Shown piece after piece: positions 7,962 through 16,174 of a DNA stretch of 64,000 bases. This DNA comes from DATLLJ01 sp965229885 (GTDB lineage: Bacteria; Acidobacteriota; Vicinamibacteria; Vicinamibacterales; CAVVIG01): positions 1,674,001 through 1,738,000 of the forward strand of contig CBDDJX010000003.1 of NCBI GenBank assembly GCA_965229885.1. Reading direction: 5' to 3'. The position numbers and the translations under genes were made by a program. The notes beneath the pieces are model-generated. The model was not told where the DNA came from, made no database searches, and saw nothing but the letters and a program-made list of their open reading frames with translations. Every line of letters begins with the position of its first letter. Positions within the stretch are counted from its first letter, which is position 1.

Positions 7962-9407
7962 TCAGTAGGCGTGCTTGTGGAAGAAGCCTTTGACGAACGT
8001 CAGCCACATGATTTTCAGGTCGAGGCGGACGGACCAGTTTTCGATGTAATACAAGTCGTATTCGATCCGTTTCTCGAGCGGCGTATCGCCGCGCCAGCCG
8101 TTGACCTGCGCCCATCCCGTCAACCCGGCCTTCACCTTGTGGCGAAGCATGTAGGACGGAATGCGGTGACGGAACTGCTCGACGAAATGCGGCCGTTCCG
8201 GACGTGGGCCGACGATGGACATGTCGCCGCGAAGGACGTTCCAGAGCTGCGGCAGTTCGTCGATGTTCGACCGGCGCAGGAAGCGGCCGAGCGGCGTCAC
8301 GCGGGGGTCGTCGGGCTTCGTCCACACCGGTCCGGTCTGGCGCTCCGCATCGTCGTACATCGAGCGGAACTTGACGATCGTGAATGGCTTGCCGTCGAGG
8401 CCTGTGCGCTCCTGGCGGTAAAACGCCGGACCACGGGAGGTGAGCCGCACGACGAGCGCGATGAGCGACAGCGGCAGCGTCAGCAGAGCGAGGGCCCCGG
8501 TCGAGAGGACGACGTCGAGCCCGCGTTTGACGATGCTGTTCAATCCCTGAAGCGGGATATCGTTGATATTGATGATCGGCACGCCGTCGAGATCCTCGAG
8601 CCGCGCCCGCAGTGCGATGACCTGCAGTAGGTCGGGCACGACTTTGACGTCGATGCACTCGCGGCTGGTGCTTTCGATGAGATCGAGCATCTGCACGTGC
8701 TGCTCGGGCGGGAGCGCGACGTACAGATGATCGATCGACTCGCGGGCGGCGATTTCTGACGCTTCGTCAATCGTGCCGAGGAACGGCAGCCCGCGGTACC
8801 CGAGATGATCGCCGGACGCTCTGACGTCCACGAAACCGACGATCTGGTAGCCGAGCTCACGATGCTCGAGAATCTTGTCGGCGATGAGGCGACCGAGTTC
8901 TCCGGATCCGGCAATCAGAATCCGCTTGAGGCCCATGCCGGCACGCCAGCGCCGCTCGAGCACTTCGCGCACGAGCTCGCGGGAGGCGTACGTCAGCAGC
9001 ACGTTCAGGACGAGGAAGATCGCCCAGACCACCTGCGAGACCTCGAACACCCCGCGCGCCCTGGCGGCGCTGCCGGCGAAGTACGTCTGCGTGTACAGGG
9101 TACCGACGATGCCGAAGATCACCGCGAGGATGCTGCCGACGAAGATGTTGAAGAAATCATCGACGCGCGAGCGGCCGCGGCGGAGGCGATAGAGGCCCTG
9201 CAGATAAAAGCCAAGCGGCACGAGCGCCGCGATGAACGGCGCGACGATCAAGTACTGCTGAAGCGGCGGAATCCCTTTGGGGGCAGGAATCAGCCCCGCA
9301 TGGAAACGCAGCGCGTACGCAATGATGAAGGCCGACACGCCGAGCATCGAGTCGCTGAGGACGTGGAAGGTGACGAGCAACCGGTTGTAACGGTTCACCA
9401 TCGCCAT
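7962..9407 (-). CDS. undecaprenyl-phosphate sugar phosphotransferase (exopolysaccharide initiating enzyme)
   Basis: Polyprenyl glycosylphosphotransferase of the WcaJ/WbaP class, which starts a lipid-linked glycan by adding a sugar phosphate to undecaprenyl phosphate. The 481 aa product has about four N-terminal membrane helices, a central CoA-binding-like Rossmann domain (ILIAGSGELGRLIADKIL), one further helix (LALLTLPLSLIALVVRL) and the C-terminal catalytic domain with KFRSMYDDAE, LRRSNIDELPQLWNVL and GPRPERP. Start ATG 9407 (MAMVNRYN) or 9401; both overlap the end of the upstream glycosyltransferase. Confidence 0.93.
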   Translation of the reverse strand: MAMVNRYNRLLVTFHVLSDSMLGVSAFIIAYALRFHAGLIPAPKGIPPLQQYLIVAPFIAALVPLGFYLQGLYRLRRGRSRVDDFFNIFVGSILAVIFGIVGTLYTQTYFAGSAARARGVFEVSQVVWAIFLVLNVLLTYASRELVREVLERRWRAGMGLKRILIAGSGELGRLIADKILEHRELGYQIVGFVDVRASGDHLGYRGLPFLGTIDEASEIAARESIDHLYVALPPEQHVQMLDLIESTSRECIDVKVVPDLLQVIALRARLEDLDGVPIININDIPLQGLNSIVKRGLDVVLSTGALALLTLPLSLIALVVRLTSRGPAFYRQERTGLDGKPFTIVKFRSMYDDAERQTGPVWTKPDDPRVTPLGRFLRRSNIDELPQLWNVLRGDMSIVGPRPERPHFVEQFRHRIPSYMLRHKVKAGLTGWAQVNGWRGDTPLEKRIEYDLYYIENWSVRLDLKIMWLTFVKGFFHKHAY

Positions 9408-10555
9408 GTCTCCGCGGACGGTGCTCCCGGGCTTCCCAGGGTTCCCACTGTTCGCGCTGTTTCCAGGGTTTCGCGAACGAGAGCGTCCATCTCGGTGGCG
9501 AACCGCGCGCGCCCGAACCGCTCGGCGTGGTGCCGGATAGCGACCGAATCGAACCGACGATCGATCGCACGGCGGACGGCATCGGCAAACGCCGTGGGGT
9601 CGGCTTCCTCGACGAGGAGCCCCGTTTCCTCCGCGACGACGGTTTCGAGCGCACCGCCACGCGCGTACGCGACGACGGGCCGGCCGCACGCCTGCGCCTC
9701 GAGCGGCACGATGCCGAAGTCTTCCTCTCCGGGGAGCATCACGGCAGCCGCGCGGCGATACAGCTCGCGCACTTCTTCGTTGCTGCGACGTCCGAGAAAC
9801 TCAACATCATTCTTGTGATCGCGAGCGCGTCGCTCGAGTCTGCCGCGATCGGGTCCATCCCCGACGATTTTCAGCGGTACGCCGGCGATGCGGCAGGCAT
9901 CAATGGCGAGATCAAGTCGTTTGTAGGGCACGAGCGCCGACACGACGAGCGCAGACCGCCCGGGAACGGTCGAGTCGGGATGGAAGAAGTCAGTGTCGAC
10001 CGGCGGATACACCACACGCGCCTCGCGATTATAGTATCGGCGGATCCTGCCCGCAACATGCTGAGAGTTCGTGACATACCGGTTCACCCTGCCGGAGGTG
10101 TCCCGATCCCACCGGGCCAGTCGTCCCATCACGAGCCGCATGACCCGGCTGGCGGCCCGGCCAATTCGTGCCGGCCCGAAATACGCGTCGAATTGGTCCC
10201 ACGCGTACCGCATGGGCGTGTGGCAATAGCAGATGTGCACGGTGCCTGGTCGAACGACCACCGACTTGGCGACGCAGTGGCTGGAGCTGATGACGAGATC
10301 GAATCCCGCAAGGTCAAACTGCTCGACGAGCGTTGGAAAGAGCGGCAGGCACGCGCGGTAGTAGCGCCTGATGCCCGGCAGCCGCTGCAACACCGACGTG
10401 TGGATCGGCAGCCTCTCAATCGCCTTTGACACCGACCCGCGGACGTGAAGCAGCGTGAAGAGGTCGGCGTCGGGATAGCGTTCGCATAACACCTCGAGCA
10501 CCTTTTCGCCGCCCCGCATGCCGGTCAGCCAGTCGTGGACGAGCGCGACCTTCAC
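9395..10555 (-). CDS. glycosyltransferase family 4
   Basis: GT-B fold glycosyltransferase, 386 aa, probably adding a sugar to the lipid-linked oligosaccharide. N-terminal acceptor domain begins MKVALVHDWLTGMRGGEKV, a pattern common in WcaI/RfaB-like enzymes; the C-terminal donor domain contains the EX7E motif in EEDFGIVPLE and the preceding VVSALVPYKRLDLAI. The C-terminal 18 residues (ETLETARTVGTLGSPGAP) are encoded by six nonamer repeats, so the tail is probably acquired. Overlaps the sugar transferase start. Confidence 0.9.
   Translation of the reverse strand: MKVALVHDWLTGMRGGEKVLEVLCERYPDADLFTLLHVRGSVSKAIERLPIHTSVLQRLPGIRRYYRACLPLFPTLVEQFDLAGFDLVISSSHCVAKSVVVRPGTVHICYCHTPMRYAWDQFDAYFGPARIGRAASRVMRLVMGRLARWDRDTSGRVNRYVTNSQHVAGRIRRYYNREARVVYPPVDTDFFHPDSTVPGRSALVVSALVPYKRLDLAIDACRIAGVPLKIVGDGPDRGRLERRARDHKNDVEFLGRRSNEEVRELYRRAAAVMLPGEEDFGIVPLEAQACGRPVVAYARGGALETVVAEETGLLVEEADPTAFADAVRRAIDRRFDSVAIRHHAERFGRARFATEMDALVRETLETARTVGTLGSPGAPSAETWRW
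9419..9472. repeat. six in-register nonamers encoding a glycosyltransferase tail
   Basis: On the minus strand, units GAAACCCTG, GAAACAGCG, CGAACAGTG, GGAACCCTG, GGAAGCCCG and GGAGCACCG follow each other without gaps. As the period is 9 it stays in frame and is translated as triplets ETL-ETA-RTV-GTL-GSP-GAP at the C-terminus of the 9395-10555 gene. Confidence 0.75.
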
Positions 10556-10573
10556 GTGGCGTTCATTGAACGT

Positions 10574-11710
10574 TCACGACGCACGGGGAAGCGCGACAGG
10601 CGCCTGGGCGACTTCGCCGTAGATTTCACGCACGCGCCTGACCGAGGCTTCCCACGAAAACTGCCGCGCCCGCGCAAGCCCTTTCGCGCGGAGATCTCGG
10701 CGCAGCGCTTCGTCGCCGAGGACGCGCGCGATGCCGTCGGCGATCGCCTCGGGGCGATACGGATCGACCAGCACCGCGGCGTCGCCTGCGACCTCGGGCA
10801 GCGAGGAGACGTTCGAGGTCACGACGGGGGTCCCGCTCGCCATGGCTTCGAGGGGCGGAAGCCCGAACCCTTCGTAAAGGGACGGAAAGACAAAGACGCC
10901 GGCGAGGCGGTACATGATCGCCAGTGTCTCTTCGGGGAGGTAGCCGAGGAAGCGGACGTACTGATGGAGCTGGTGCGAATGCACGGCCCGGCGAAGCGCC
11001 GCGTACTTGGAGATCTCGTCGCCGATCAGCACGAGCTTGAGATGATCGAACCCGCGCTGGCGGACGAGATCGAAGGCCTCGATCAGCCGCTCGAGATTCT
11101 TGTGCGGCTTCACGTTGCCGGCATACAGCACGAACTCATCGTGGAGCTGGTAGCGTTCGCGCACCCGAATCACGTCCTGTTCGAGCGGTTCGAGGCCGAA
11201 CCGCTCGTCGTAGGCGTTGTAGATGACGTCAATCTTCTCGGCTGGGACATCGACGAAACGGAGGATGTCCCGCTTCGAGCTTTCCGACACGGTGAGCACG
11301 CGCGTGGCGCGCCGTGAAGCGAGCGCGATCGACGTCCGCGCGTAGGTCAGCGCCAAGCGGTTCGGGAGGTACCCGGGAAACATCAGGTGAATGCAGTCGT
11401 GGATGGTCACCACCGACCGGCACCTGACGAGCGGCGGTAGCACATAGTGGGGCGCATGGAACAAGGTGACGCCCTCGCGCCAGAGCGCGAGCGGGATCCC
11501 GATCTGCTCGGCCACGGAGTAATTGGCCGCGGACTCCGGCACCGCTCGGAAGTTCTCCCCGAGCGATCCCACCGCGTTGCAGTCGGCCGGGCGCGCCAGC
11601 ACGACGAATTCGGTGTCGCGATCGAGGCGCGCGAGCTGTCGCAGGAGGTTGCGGATGTACGTCCCGATGCCGAAGTCGTACAGCTTGCGCGCGTCGATGC
11701 CGATTCGCAC
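10574..11710 (-). CDS. glycosyltransferase family 4 (mannosyltransferase-like)
   Basis: A 378 aa GT4 enzyme. The start MRIGIDARKLYDFGIGTYIRNLLRQL is the typical acceptor-domain opening of bacterial O-antigen/EPS mannosyltransferases. The donor domain has VLYAGNVKPHKNLERLI, RFLGYLPEETL and the EX7E motif EGFGLPPLE, followed by the SGTPVVTSN loop. Same family architecture as the genes at 13877 and 14992, so the block probably arose by duplication and divergence. Acceptor and donor sugars cannot be read from sequence. Confidence 0.9.
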   Translation of the reverse strand: MRIGIDARKLYDFGIGTYIRNLLRQLARLDRDTEFVVLARPADCNAVGSLGENFRAVPESAANYSVAEQIGIPLALWREGVTLFHAPHYVLPPLVRCRSVVTIHDCIHLMFPGYLPNRLALTYARTSIALASRRATRVLTVSESSKRDILRFVDVPAEKIDVIYNAYDERFGLEPLEQDVIRVRERYQLHDEFVLYAGNVKPHKNLERLIEAFDLVRQRGFDHLKLVLIGDEISKYAALRRAVHSHQLHQYVRFLGYLPEETLAIMYRLAGVFVFPSLYEGFGLPPLEAMASGTPVVTSNVSSLPEVAGDAAVLVDPYRPEAIADGIARVLGDEALRRDLRAKGLARARQFSWEASVRRVREIYGEVAQAPVALPRAS

Positions 11711-11726
11711 GAGGTTTATGATACCT

Positions 11727-11768
11727 GCAGGCTCAGGGCGTATGGCGTAAGTCTTCAGCCCTGAGCCC
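11727..11768. repeat. six in-register heptamers downstream of the S1C protease gene
   Basis: Units GCAGGCT, CAGGGCG, TATGGCG, TAAGTCT, TCAGCCC and TGAGCCC fill 11727-11768 and end at the stop codon of the minus-strand S1C gene. Period 7. Confidence 0.65.
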
Positions 11769-12937
11769 TATTTGTTCCATCCCGCGTAGTCGAGCCGGTT
11801 CTTCCGAAGCACGTCGCGTCGAGTGCCCGGATAGATGTCGGCCACGCGCGCCGCCTCGTCGGCGGCGGCGACTGCCTGCTGGATGTCGGTCGCCTGGCGG
11901 CGGAAGTCATCGAAGTATGGGGCGCAGCCAGGCGCCACCACGCCCTGCATTGCGCCTCGATCCCACAGCGCAAACCACGGTCGATCGAACGCGCCGGCAA
12001 TCCGTCCCTGGTAGCACTGGGCGGTGAACGATGTCCATTGGCGGTCGAGTGCGTCAGCGCGGCGGGCCAGTTGCGCGATCACATCTTCGTACGCGCGCGG
12101 CGCGTCGGTGCGGCGTTGATCGACCGGTGATGCGACGGCGGGTGAGAGCGTCTGATACTGGCTCGATTCCGTCGAGGACCGGGCCGGATCGGCGCGGCCC
12201 TCCAGCACGGCCCGGGCATGGTCGGCGGCCACGGCGAACGCCAGTCCATCGTTGCCGGCATATCCCGACTTGATGATGCCCACGACCGTGCCGCTCCTGT
12301 TGAGCAACGGCCCGCCGGTGTTGCCGGGATTGACCGCGGCATCGGTCTGCACGAGCGTGGCCCCTCCCACGTCGCGTACGCCGCTCACGATGCCTCGGCT
12401 GACGGTATTCTGAAGGAATCCGAGCGGCGTGCCGATCGCGATCACTTCTTCTCCAATGCGCACGCTGGCTGCAGTGCCGAGTTGAAGGATGGCTTGATTG
12501 GACGCGACGCCGAAGACCTTCAACACCGCGATATCGAATACCGGCGATGTAGTCTGCACGCGCGCCATGGTCGTGGCGCCATCCGGGCGTCTGATGGTGA
12601 CCGTCGACTCCGTGCCGACGACGTGAACGTTGGTGATGACGGTGTCCGGCGTAACGAAAAAGCCGCTGCCGCGGGACGTCTGGGTCTGGATGGTGACGAC
12701 CGCGGGCATCACACGCGTGATCAGATCCTCGAGCGCAGCGGGCGTATCCGCAGCAACGGTATCGGCAGCCGCCTCCGTCGCCGCCGTGGTGGAAAGTGGC
12801 GCAATTACCGATGACGACGGTGCGGGCTGCCTGCTGTTCATCCACCAGGCCGTCGCGGCGATCGCCACGGCCGCCACGGTGAGCAATCCGGTGATCTGAA
12901 CAAGGACGGATCCCGCCGCCGTCAGTCGCCTGGTCAT
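11768..12937 (-). CDS. membrane-anchored S1C (HtrA-like) protease homologue with Thr in place of catalytic Ser
   Basis: HtrA/DegP-like trypsin-fold protein of 389 aa. I place the start at ATG 12937 (MTRRLTAAG); a membrane anchor spans about residues 14-33. The fold is clear: RGSGFFV, catalytic His105 in TNVHVV, Asp135 in FDIAVLKV, and the oxyanion segment at 203-210 reads NPGNTGGP where the family has GNSGGP. The codon is ACC (Thr207). No PDZ domain is seen; a C-terminal region of about 140 aa has two Cys residues. It could be a pseudoprotease or use Thr as nucleophile. Lies within the glycan cluster. Confidence 0.88.
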   Translation of the reverse strand: MTRRLTAAGSVLVQITGLLTVAAVAIAATAWWMNSRQPAPSSSVIAPLSTTAATEAAADTVAADTPAALEDLITRVMPAVVTIQTQTSRGSGFFVTPDTVITNVHVVGTESTVTIRRPDGATTMARVQTTSPVFDIAVLKVFGVASNQAILQLGTAASVRIGEEVIAIGTPLGFLQNTVSRGIVSGVRDVGGATLVQTDAAVNPGNTGGPLLNRSGTVVGIIKSGYAGNDGLAFAVAADHARAVLEGRADPARSSTESSQYQTLSPAVASPVDQRRTDAPRAYEDVIAQLARRADALDRQWTSFTAQCYQGRIAGAFDRPWFALWDRGAMQGVVAPGCAPYFDDFRRQATDIQQAVAAADEAARVADIYPGTRRDVLRKNRLDYAGWNK

Positions 12938-12965
12938 GGATCTCTTGTCGGGACACGCGGGGGAA

Positions 12966-13028
12966 GGCTTCAGGCTCCAGACTCCAGGCTCTAGCCATAG
13001 CCCATAGCCCATAGCCCAAAGTCCAAAG
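12966..13028. repeat. nine in-register heptamers between S1C protease and GT2 genes
   Basis: Units GGCTTCA, GGCTCCA, GACTCCA, GGCTCTA, GCCATAG, CCCATAG, CCCATAG, CCCAAAG and TCCAAAG run without a break. It fills nearly all of the space between the GT2 stop and the S1C start, so it lies in the 5' leader of the protease gene. Best example of the word-array class in this window. Confidence 0.85.
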
Positions 13029-13033
13029 CCTGC

Positions 13034-13843
13034 TTAGAGTTGCCCGCGGGCCCGCAGATACAGCCGCAACAGCGGCGCCCAGCCGGGGTGATGTTTTTCG
13101 TAAAACGCGAGCTGGCTCTGGCGATACGTCCGCCGCGTCCGCCCTACGGCGCTCGCGGCTGAGCGCCCTCGCAGGTGCACGATCTCGACGTCCGGCGTGA
13201 AGAGAATCGTCCGCCCACGCGCCCGAATGGCGGCGCAGAAGTCGACGTCCTCGGTGTACATGAAGTAGCGCTCGTCGAGCAGTCCGACCCCTTCGGCGTC
13301 GCGCCGGCGCACGAGGAGGCACGCGCCGGTAACCCACGCGGGAGCATGTTGCTGCCGGGTCATCCGTTCGACGATGCCGGATAGACCGGGCACGCCATTG
13401 ACTTGACCGCGAAACAGCAGCTTCTGTCGCAACTCACTGACCGGTCCGAGCATGGGCCCGAACGACAGCTCAGCACGCCCGCGTCCGTCCACCAGGCGAG
13501 GGCCGATCACTGCCGCCTCCGGATGCTGCTCGAGTTCGGCGACCAGGCGGTCGATCGCGCCGGGCGGGACGATGGTGTCGCTGTTCAAGAGCAGCAGCAG
13601 GGCGCCTGCGCTCGCACGTATGCCGAGGTTATTCGCGCGGGCGAAACCGAGATTCGATCCGGCTTCAATGACCGTCAGGTCAGTCCATCGTCGAGCCGCC
13701 GCGGCGCTGCCGTCGGTCGATTGATTGTCGACAACGATGATCTCGTGCGCGATGGAGGGAGCCGGCGCGTGGAGCGACTCGAGGCACCGCTCGAGATCCG
13801 CTCGCGCGTTGTAGCTGACGATGATGATGGATAGGTCGGGCAT
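13034..13843 (-). CDS. glycosyltransferase family 2 (rhamnosyltransferase-like)
   Basis: GT-A fold inverting glycosyltransferase, 269 aa. N-terminus MPDLSIIIVSYNARADLERCLESL is the classic nucleotide-binding opening; the metal-binding DxD equivalent is NSD in LLLLNSDTIVPPGAI; the MYTEDVDFCAAIRARG segment carries the catalytic-base ED pair. Resembles WcaA/rhamnosyl GT2 enzymes. ATG 13843 chosen over a TTG two codons upstream. Likely cotranscribed with the upstream GT4 genes. Confidence 0.9.
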   Translation of the reverse strand: MPDLSIIIVSYNARADLERCLESLHAPAPSIAHEIIVVDNQSTDGSAAAARRWTDLTVIEAGSNLGFARANNLGIRASAGALLLLLNSDTIVPPGAIDRLVAELEQHPEAAVIGPRLVDGRGRAELSFGPMLGPVSELRQKLLFRGQVNGVPGLSGIVERMTRQQHAPAWVTGACLLVRRRDAEGVGLLDERYFMYTEDVDFCAAIRARGRTILFTPDVEIVHLRGRSAASAVGRTRRTYRQSQLAFYEKHHPGWAPLLRLYLRARGQL

Positions 13844-13876
13844 GTGCAAACAATCGCTAGCACGCAGTAGCCGGCT

Positions 13877-14992
13877 TCAGCGGGACCTTCCGGCATTCTC
13901 GATCACGGCCAGTGTCTCGCGCGCAGCGCGCGGCCAGTCGTACTTCGCAAGCGTCGCGGGCGCGGCCGCGAGAATCGCGGCGCGCGTCTGCTCGTCGTAG
14001 AGCGCGCGCTCGAGCGCCCGTACGACGCCGTCGCCGTCGCCGACCGGAACATACAGCGCGGCATCCGCGTACGACTCCCGCGCCACGGCCGTGTCGTACA
14101 CGACCGGCGGCACGCCGGCCGCGAGTGCCTCGAGCGGAGTCATGCCGAGCCCTTCGTATTCTGACAGGAACGCGAACGCCCGGGCGCAGCCATACAGCTC
14201 CAGGAGCTGATCGTTGGTGACATACCGGTGCCAGCGCACCACGCCTTCGAGCCGCTCTTTAGCGATGGCCATTTCCAGATCGTCGCGCGGGAACGTGCGG
14301 TCGTCACCGACGATGTCGAGCGAAAGATCGGGCCTAGTGCGCCGAAGCGTTGAGATGGCGCGAATGAGGTCCGGGACATGCCGGCGATTGAAGATGGATC
14401 CGACGTACAACACCCGCGCCTCGACGGACGCGGAGGCCTTGACGGCCGGGCGTTCAATCCCCGGGACGATCGCGTGGACCCGTTGTTCGGGCACGTCCAG
14501 GCGGCTGATGATTTCGCCGCGCGAAAAGTCCGACAGCGTAATGACCGCCTGCGCCCTCTCCGCCGTCTTGCGCGTCAACCAGCGTCGGCGGACGCCTTCG
14601 CGCAGGCGGAACCACTCCGGGTGCGCGACGTACGACAGGTCATAGATGGCCGCGACGGTCGGTACCTTGATGCGCAGCGGGGCCGTGTACGCGGGCGCGA
14701 AAAATACGTCGAGCGCATCGCCGGCGATGGCGTCCGGCAACCGCATCTGCTCCCACCAAGTGCCCGCAGTGCCGGCGACTTCACGGGTGCGGAATGGCGG
14801 CGAATTCCAGGCGAGCGGAGCCCCCGGCGCGGTAGCCGCGCTGGGGACAGCGAGCGGTTCCGGCGCGTACAGGATGAACTCGTGCGCTCGGATGACTGAG
14901 CTGTTCGACCACTCGCGGAGGAGTCCTCCAAGGAAACGGCCGACGCCTGTGGTATGGCCGCTGAGCTCGCGCGCATCGATGCCAATGCGCAT
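13877..14992 (-). CDS. glycosyltransferase family 4
   Basis: A 371 aa GT4 protein starting MRIGIDARELSGHTTGVGRFLGGLL at an ATGA overlap with the gene upstream. Donor-domain features are VLYVGSIFNRRHVPDLIRAI and EX7E in EYEGLGMTPLEALAAG. The N-terminal acceptor domain carries FFAPAYTAPL. Paralogue of the neighbouring GT4 genes. Probably one of the sequential transferases of the repeat unit. Confidence 0.9.
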   Translation of the reverse strand: MRIGIDARELSGHTTGVGRFLGGLLREWSNSSVIRAHEFILYAPEPLAVPSAATAPGAPLAWNSPPFRTREVAGTAGTWWEQMRLPDAIAGDALDVFFAPAYTAPLRIKVPTVAAIYDLSYVAHPEWFRLREGVRRRWLTRKTAERAQAVITLSDFSRGEIISRLDVPEQRVHAIVPGIERPAVKASASVEARVLYVGSIFNRRHVPDLIRAISTLRRTRPDLSLDIVGDDRTFPRDDLEMAIAKERLEGVVRWHRYVTNDQLLELYGCARAFAFLSEYEGLGMTPLEALAAGVPPVVYDTAVARESYADAALYVPVGDGDGVVRALERALYDEQTRAAILAAAPATLAKYDWPRAARETLAVIENAGRSR

Positions 14993-16137
14993 CAGCGTGC
15001 TCGAGCGCCGCCGCCCGACTGATGGTCTGCAGCCGCCTGCTGGTACACGGCGTACACCAATCGTGCAGTGTGCTGCCAGTTGAACTGACGCGCGCGCCGC
15101 ACGCCCTTCACCGTGCACGCCGCCGCATAGGCCTCGTCGCCGAGCACGCGCGCCATCGCACCTGCAATTTCGTCGGGTTCGTCGGGATTGACGAGGGGGC
15201 CTGCGTCCCCGAGCACCTCGGGAAGCGATCCGCGATGGGACGCCACCACCGGCACGCCAAGTGTCATGGCCTCGAGGACCGGGATGCCGAAACCTTCCTC
15301 GAACGACGGCATGACGAGCAGACGCGCGCCTGCATAGAGCGCCTGGCGATCCGCGGGCTCGACGTACCCGATGTGACGGACGTGTCCGGCAAGCGGTGGG
15401 CGGGCGATCCGTTCGAGCCAGGGGCGAGCCTCCTCGGTCGTTTTCCCGGCGAGAACGAGCTCGGGGAAAGAGGCTCGCCGGGCGATCAATCGCTCGTACG
15501 CATCCAGTAGGCCGCCGATGTTTTTTCTCGGTTCGAGCGTGCTGAAAAACAGGATGTAGCCGCCGGGTGGCGCCGTCTCACGAGGTGCCCAGTCCGGCGC
15601 ACCCGGCGGACAAACTGCAATGCGCTCTGCAGCGACGCCAAGCTGCCGCTCCACTTCGACCTTGGTGAACTGCGAGGGCACGAGGATCCGCGATGCGCGG
15701 TGCGCGTGATTGCGCACGAGATCCGGATAGTCGCGGCGGATTTCTGCGCGAGTCCGTTCGGGATGCCCGAGGAAGTCGAGGTCGTGAATCATCACGACCT
15801 GAGCCGCGTCACGCGACGGGAGAAGGAGCGGATGCAGAGAGTGTGTCACGTCGAAGACGCGTCCCGTCAGCGTTTCCGCGAAGGGCCAGCCGAACCGATG
15901 CCACGCGAGGTTCAGCATGCGAACCGGCACGCGCAAGTCGACTGCCGTGGCGCCGCGAAGGTCCGCCGTCACCGCCAGCCGATCTCTCCACGAGCTCGAG
16001 AAGATCGTCAGGTCGAGCGGGCGGTTGGCGGGCGAGGGAGGATACGCGAAGAGCAGCGCCTTCGCGAGCTGGTGCGTGTACTCGCCGACGCCGCTACGCT
16101 GGCGCAGCGCCGGCCGATAGTCGATCAGGACGCGCAC
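14992..16137 (-). CDS. glycosyltransferase family 4
   Basis: A 381 aa GT4 enzyme, first gene of the minus-strand glycan block. Start is GTG 16137 (VLIDYRPALRQRSGVGEY). Donor domain shows FFSTLEPRKNIGGLL, HIGYVEPADRQALY and the EX7E motif in EEGFGIPVLEAM. Divergent from the UDP-glucose dehydrogenase gene with only 37 bp between the start codons, so both promoters must be packed there or overlap coding sequence. Confidence 0.9.
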   Translation of the reverse strand: MRVLIDYRPALRQRSGVGEYTHQLAKALLFAYPPSPANRPLDLTIFSSSWRDRLAVTADLRGATAVDLRVPVRMLNLAWHRFGWPFAETLTGRVFDVTHSLHPLLLPSRDAAQVVMIHDLDFLGHPERTRAEIRRDYPDLVRNHAHRASRILVPSQFTKVEVERQLGVAAERIAVCPPGAPDWAPRETAPPGGYILFFSTLEPRKNIGGLLDAYERLIARRASFPELVLAGKTTEEARPWLERIARPPLAGHVRHIGYVEPADRQALYAGARLLVMPSFEEGFGIPVLEAMTLGVPVVASHRGSLPEVLGDAGPLVNPDEPDEIAGAMARVLGDEAYAAACTVKGVRRARQFNWQHTARLVYAVYQQAAADHQSGGGARAR

Positions 16138-16174
16138 TTGTTTAAGTCTTTCCGACTCAGTATCTTATTGTGAA

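Noticed and set aside
7365..8630. 421-codon plus-strand frame across the UXS and sugar transferase genes
   Set aside because: Low-complexity Arg/Asp-rich antisense frame; both real genes on the minus strand are unequivocal.
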